A stretch of DNA of 10,299 nt from the NCBI GenBank assembly GCA_017860335.1, contig JAFNAU010000057.1, positions 1 to 10,299 of the forward strand, read 5' to 3'. The notes under the pieces are model-generated. The model made no database searches and had not been told where the DNA came from. It was given only the letters and a program-made list of their open reading frames with translations. Position numbers and translations under genes: made by a program. The stretch is from Bacteroidota bacterium (GTDB taxonomy: Bacteria; Bacteroidota; Bacteroidia; Bacteroidales; Paludibacteraceae). The number at the start of each line of letters is the position of its first letter. The first letter of the stretch is position 1. Below are positions 7,103 through 10,299 of this stretch, one piece after another.

Positions 7103-7255
7103 TGTCTCCATAAATACATTTTGGAAGCAAACCGGCTGTTTTTCTTATAAATAGCAAACAGACACCAATAAAAGCTTATTATTGCCACGGGTTTTATATA
7201 AATTATAGAATTCAATAAATTAACTATTATAATACTGACAAAAAGTCAAAAAAAC

Positions 7256-8704
7256 ATGCAAGAAATTAAATTCTACAGCGGAGAAAATATTCCGTTGGAA
7301 CTACACAAAGTACGTATCGTACAAAAATTAAATCTCGTACCTATCGAACGCCGTCTGCAAGCCCTTTTTGAAGGAGGCTTCAACACTTTCAGACTTAGCA
7401 CCAGAGATGTATTTCTCGATATGCTTACTGACAGCGGAACCAATGCCATGAGCGACAACCAGCTGTCAGCCATGATGCGCGCCGATGACGCTTATGCTGG
7501 TTCACAAAGTTTTGAACGCCTGCAAAAAGCAGTGGAAGACGTATTGGATAAAAAATACCTGCTTCCCGTTCACCAGGGACGTGCTGCCGAGAACATTCTT
7601 TCCGTGGCTTATGTTCACAAAGGAAGTCTGGTACCCATGAATTACCACTTTACCACAGCTATGGCTCATATCACCGACAAAGGTGGTAATATAGCCGAAT
7701 TGTTGTATAATGAAGCATACGTGATCAACTCCGATCATCCTTTCAAGGGAAATATGAATATTGAGAAACTGGAGGAAACCATCAACTACCACGGACCCAA
7801 AAACATACCATTTATCCGCATGGAAGCATCCACCAATCTGATTGGCGGACAACCTTTCTCGGTGCAAAACCTGAGAGATGTGCGCGCGATTGCCGATAAA
7901 TATAAAATCCGCTTAATACTTGACTGTAGCCTATTGGGTGAAAATGCCTTCCTTGTATTGCAGCGAGAGGAAGAGTTCAAAAACTCCAACATGGAAACAG
8001 TCATCAAAACCATGACCGGCCTGGCTGATATCTGCTATTTCTCAGCCCGCAAACTCAGCTCTTCGAGAGGTGGCGGTATCTGTACCGACAGCCTGGAGAT
8101 TTTCAAGGAACTCGAAGCATTTATTCCGCTTTACGAAGGATTTCTTACCTACGGAGGAATGTCAATCCGCGAGGTAGAAGCAATGGCAGTAGGCTTGTAT
8201 GAAACACTGGACGAAACTGTTATCAGCCAAAGCCCATCTTTCATCAAGTATCTGGTGGAACAACTTGATAAAAAGAATATCCCCGTAATCAAACCTGCCG
8301 GGGTACTGGGTGTTCACCTGGATGCCATGCAGATTTGCGCTCACATCCCTCAAACACAATACCCTGCCGGCTGTCTGGCAGCTGCCCTGTTCCTTATTTC
8401 CGGAATTCGCGGCATGGAACGCGGTTCCATCTCCAACCAGCGCGATGAGTACGGCAACGAAACCTATGCTGACATGGAGCTGTTGCGGTTGGCTATGCCA
8501 CGAAGAGTATTCACCCTGTCGCAGGTCAAATACGTTGAAGACCGCGTTACCTGGCTTTACGACAACAGACACCTTATCGGCGGGCTGAAATTCGTATATG
8601 AACCGCCGGTACTTCGCTTCTTCATGGGCGGACTGGAACCTGTCAACGACTGGCCTGAAAAACTTGTGGCTAAATTCAAGGAGGACTTCGGAGAAAGCCT
8701 TTAA
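7256..8704 (+). CDS. Tyrosine phenol-lyase/tryptophanase-family PLP enzyme, divergent
   Basis: A 482-residue fold-type I pyridoxal-phosphate enzyme of the beta-eliminating lyase family, which splits tyrosine or tryptophan into phenol or indole, pyruvate and ammonia. Near-identical blocks to tyrosine phenol-lyase are LTDSGTNAMSD, DAYAGS (Tyr80, the catalytic Tyr71 of the Citrobacter enzyme), HQGR (106-109), the GGQP block and LRFF. Lys266 in FSARKLSS is the expected Schiff-base lysine. Arg411 (LRLAMPRR) matches the carboxylate-binding arginine. Arg389 (GMERG) matches Arg381, typical of tyrosine phenol-lyase, where tryptophanase has a hydrophobic residue. Oddities: Asp223 in LDCSLLGENA is kept, but the cofactor-contacting Arg three residues later is Leu226. 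SGKKD/SAKKD has become SARKL, and HQGRGAE is HQGRAAE. The chain runs about 20 residues past the usual C-terminus. It may act on another substrate or be a slow lyase; the family is sure, the reaction is not. It is a single-gene unit with its own promoter and terminator. Confidence 0.85.
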   Translation: MQEIKFYSGENIPLELHKVRIVQKLNLVPIERRLQALFEGGFNTFRLSTRDVFLDMLTDSGTNAMSDNQLSAMMRADDAYAGSQSFERLQKAVEDVLDKKYLLPVHQGRAAENILSVAYVHKGSLVPMNYHFTTAMAHITDKGGNIAELLYNEAYVINSDHPFKGNMNIEKLEETINYHGPKNIPFIRMEASTNLIGGQPFSVQNLRDVRAIADKYKIRLILDCSLLGENAFLVLQREEEFKNSNMETVIKTMTGLADICYFSARKLSSSRGGGICTDSLEIFKELEAFIPLYEGFLTYGGMSIREVEAMAVGLYETLDETVISQSPSFIKYLVEQLDKKNIPVIKPAGVLGVHLDAMQICAHIPQTQYPAGCLAAALFLISGIRGMERGSISNQRDEYGNETYADMELLRLAMPRRVFTLSQVKYVEDRVTWLYDNRHLIGGLKFVYEPPVLRFFMGGLEPVNDWPEKLVAKFKEDFGESL

Positions 8705-8727
8705 CAGTCTTCATATACAAAATTACA

Positions 8728-8765
8728 AACGAAGATTTTGCTTTTTGCAGAATCTTCGTTTTTTT
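8728..8765 (+). terminator. Rho-independent terminator after the lyase gene
   Basis: AACGAAGATT pairs with AATCTTCGTT (10 bp). An inner TTGC/GCAG segment extends the stem around a TTTTT loop, and seven T residues follow from 8759 to 8765. It begins 24 bases after the stop codon. Confidence 0.92.
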
Positions 8766-8778
8766 ATATATGTTTGCT

Positions 8779-8786
8779 TATATTTG
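8779..8786 (+). promoter_or_regulatory. -7 box (TATATTTG) of the macrodomain-like gene
   Basis: TATATTTG fits TAnnTTTG and lies 25 bases before the ATG at 8812, predicting a start near 8793 and a leader of about 19 bases. The -33 position falls inside the preceding terminator hairpin, where no TTTG is present. Confidence 0.5.
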
Positions 8787-8811
8787 TAGATAACAACTAA
8801 TACCAACGCGT

Positions 8812-9216
8812 ATGATAACACACTTATTAAACCATCGCATATCGCCCGATGCAATCACCGAATTGCGGCGACATGAGGTATTTGTCTTCGGAAGTAACCT
8901 GGACGGCCTTCACTATGGAGGCGCAGCCCGTATCGCTTATGAAAAATTCGGTGCTGAGTGGGGACAGGGCACAGGCTTTCATGGAAAATCGTATGCCATA
9001 CCAACCATGCACGGAGGAGTTGATCAAATCAGGCCCTATGTGGATGATTTCATTGCTTTTGCTGCCAGCCACCCTCACCTTACCTTTCTGGTAACACGCG
9101 TCGGGTGTGGTATTGCCGGATTTACCGACGAGGAAATTGCTCCCCTGTTTACTCAGGCAACAGGCTGCAACAACATCTTTCTTCCGAAAAGTTTCTGGAA
9201 TGTGCTCAATAAATGA
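8812..9216 (+). CDS. Small macrodomain-like conserved protein (134 aa)
   Basis: I recognise the pattern but not a proven function. The core reads VFVFGSNLDGLHYGGAARIAYEKFGA (about residues 23-48), then GQGTGFHGKSYAIPT, a helix IRPYVDDFIAFAASHP, a strand FLVTRVGCGIAG, and APLF near the end. The order of a strand, an Asn-containing glycine-rich loop (GSN..GxHxxGAA), an AIPT strand and a VGCGIAG loop recalls macrodomains (ADP-ribose binders), in a compact form. Similar short proteins occur in phages and bacteria; I think some are annotated as A1S_2505-family phage non-structural proteins, but that is from memory. There is no signal peptide or membrane segment, so it should be cytoplasmic. It has its own promoter and lies downstream of a strong terminator, so it is not part of the lyase unit. 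Substrate binding or hydrolysis of an ADP-ribose-type ligand is inference only. Confidence 0.75.
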   Translation: MITHLLNHRISPDAITELRRHEVFVFGSNLDGLHYGGAARIAYEKFGAEWGQGTGFHGKSYAIPTMHGGVDQIRPYVDDFIAFAASHPHLTFLVTRVGCGIAGFTDEEIAPLFTQATGCNNIFLPKSFWNVLNK

Positions 9217-9225
9217 CAGCAATAC

Positions 9226-10221
9226 TTACTGTCTGTTTTTTCGGGTTATTTCAGTCATTACTTTCGTCGTTCTGATACCGCTTTCGCCGGTACTCGGACA
9301 TACGCCCACACCCCGCAGCTGATTGACTATGGTCTGAATCAGGGGTTGCTGAATATGTTCCGGATGAGGAACTTCCACTGTTTCTATCCCATCGGCAGTA
9401 GTAATTTGTATTTTCATCGGACTGCCAAAGGTATTGAACACCAGGTGACCCTCTGACCCGACAATGGTGATGGTCTCCTTTTCCGAAGCCTTATCTGTGG
9501 TGAAGCACCAGATTCCCGAACCGACGACACCACTTTCGAACAACATGGATGCCGAAACAATATCATCGGCAGGATACATTCCGGCCTGATTGACAGTAAC
9601 ACCAAAAGACTTAACAACCGGTCCAAATACAGAATCGAGATAGTCCAGCTGATGCGCGGCCAGATCGTGAAAATGACCGCCACCGGATATTTCAGGCAAA
9701 ACGCGCCAGTTCCCTTCGGTATTTATATCGTACGAACGCGGTGTCCGCCACATCTCTATTTCCACAAACCGGATTTCACCTATTCGTCCGGCAGCAATAA
9801 TCTCCCGCAACTTATTAAATCCCGGCAACGCCCGACGGTAGTAAGCCACAAACAACGGAACATCCGCTGACTTACATGCTTCTATCATGCTGACACACTC
9901 CTCGTACGAATTTGCCATGGGTTTTTCCACGTAAACAGCCTTACCGGCAGCTGCAACCCGTAGTGTCAGTTCGCAGTGCGAATCGGGCGGTGTGGAAATA
10001 TAGATAATATTAATATCGGGGTCATTAAGTATCTCATCCACCTCGGTAGTCCATTGACTGATGCCGTGACGGTGTGCAAAATCTGCCGCTTTGTCTGCTG
10101 TCCGGCGCATAATCATTTTCACTTCAGAATGCTCCGTTTTATACATGCCCGGAACACTTTTTACTTCACAAACATTTCCTGCTCCTATCACGCCCCAAAT
10201 TACCTTTTCCAGTTGTTTCAT
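9226..10221 (-). CDS. Gfo/Idh/MocA-family NAD(P)-dependent oxidoreductase
   Basis: A 331-residue cytoplasmic dehydrogenase of the glucose-fructose oxidoreductase/inositol dehydrogenase/MocA family, which oxidises or reduces sugars, polyols or related rings with NAD(P). The N-terminal Rossmann fold starts at WGVIGAGNV (residues 9-17; the third glycine of GxGxxG is Cys18). ISTPPDSH (75-82) follows, then the family signature Glu99-Lys100-Pro101 in VYVEKPMA, whose lysine is catalytic and binds the nicotinamide. The C-terminal beta-sheet domain has GGGHFHDLAAHQLDYL with Asp186 and His190 at the usual catalytic positions. The length is typical. No sugar transporter or isomerase is beside it, so the substrate cannot be assigned. 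The ATG at 10221 follows a leader with AAACAGACAACA before it. It converges on the macrodomain-like gene with 9 bases between stop codons and no hairpin there. Confidence 0.92.
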   Translation of the reverse strand: MKQLEKVIWGVIGAGNVCEVKSVPGMYKTEHSEVKMIMRRTADKAADFAHRHGISQWTTEVDEILNDPDINIIYISTPPDSHCELTLRVAAAGKAVYVEKPMANSYEECVSMIEACKSADVPLFVAYYRRALPGFNKLREIIAAGRIGEIRFVEIEMWRTPRSYDINTEGNWRVLPEISGGGHFHDLAAHQLDYLDSVFGPVVKSFGVTVNQAGMYPADDIVSASMLFESGVVGSGIWCFTTDKASEKETITIVGSEGHLVFNTFGSPMKIQITTADGIETVEVPHPEHIQQPLIQTIVNQLRGVGVCPSTGESGIRTTKVMTEITRKNRQ

Positions 10222-10251
10222 TGTTGTCTGTTTTTAATTTACCGATCAGTT

Positions 10252-10259
10252 CAAACGTG
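10252..10259 (-). promoter_or_regulatory. Tentative -7 box of the oxidoreductase gene
   Basis: The minus strand reads CACGTTTG, one mismatch from TAnnTTTG, 31 bases before the start codon. No clear -33 box is present. An 8-base palindrome TTCCGGAA lies further upstream at 10281-10288. Confidence 0.25.
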
Positions 10260-10299
10260 CAAGTTACTAAATAATGAATATTCCGGAAAATATTTGTCC

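Larger units (their letters stand above)
7034..7255 (+). other. Intergenic region and leader of the lyase gene
   Basis: This stretch has no gene. It holds a 12-base palindrome (7070-7081), a -7 box (7095-7102) and a leader of about 147 bases. The leader has two AGCAAAC copies 27 bases apart (7126 and 7153) and a weak CTGTTT/AAACAG inverted repeat (7136-7161). It has no in-frame ATG mini-gene and no riboswitch that I recognise. Confidence 0.55.

Noticed and set aside
7103..7255. A TnaC-like leader peptide ahead of the tryptophanase-family gene.
   Set aside because: No ATG occurs in the leader. The only short frame starts with TTG (7122) and encodes about nine residues without tryptophan, with no ribosome-binding context.
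1..10299. A defence island, CRISPR array, toxin-antitoxin pair or biosynthetic cluster.
   Set aside because: No spaced direct repeats, no paired small overlapping genes and no defence nucleases or synthases were seen; apart from the IS, the genes are separate housekeeping or catabolic units.

Overview
The window looks like chromosomal DNA from a member of the Bacteroidota, probably Bacteroidales. The main clues are repeated copies of the Bacteroides-type -7 promoter box (TAnnTTTG, four of them exactly TATTTTTG), start codons preceded by A-rich sequence instead of Shine-Dalgarno motifs, and proteins that resemble Bacteroidota versions of their families (long PriA, secreted C69 dipeptidase, a DUF2582-like mini winged helix, an IS30 transposase). 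No tRNA, rRNA, CRISPR array or phage module is visible. I assigned all families by reading motifs; no database search was run.

Layout, left to right. Positions 1-964 (minus) hold an IS30-family transposase that runs off the left edge. Its DD(33)E triad is intact and no stop codon interrupts it. After about 210 bases without a gene comes a secreted C69-family dipeptidase (1177-2826, plus). A strong hairpin at 2861-2891 probably ends both this gene and the facing small winged-helix gene (minus, true start probably 3110). An HD-domain phosphohydrolase (3268-3804, minus) and DNA-3-methyladenine glycosylase I (tag, plus, true start probably 3931) diverge from back-to-back promoters at 3851-3911. 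priA (4577-7033) follows tag by 58 bases with no visible terminator or promoter between them, so the two DNA-maintenance genes are probably co-transcribed. After a 222-base gap with a palindrome, a promoter and a long leader comes a tyrosine phenol-lyase/tryptophanase-family gene (7256-8704) closed by a strong terminator. Then comes a small macrodomain-like protein (8812-9216) from its own promoter. It converges, with 9 bases between stop codons, on a Gfo/Idh/MocA-family oxidoreductase (9226-10221, minus).

Most of this is ordinary housekeeping and catabolic sequence, and I see no multi-gene novel system. The items most worth a second look are the tyrosine phenol-lyase-like enzyme, which keeps the Schiff-base lysine and substrate-binding arginines but has leucine where the family has a cofactor-binding arginine; the small glycine-rich macrodomain-like protein; and the abutting divergent promoters between the HD gene and tag.
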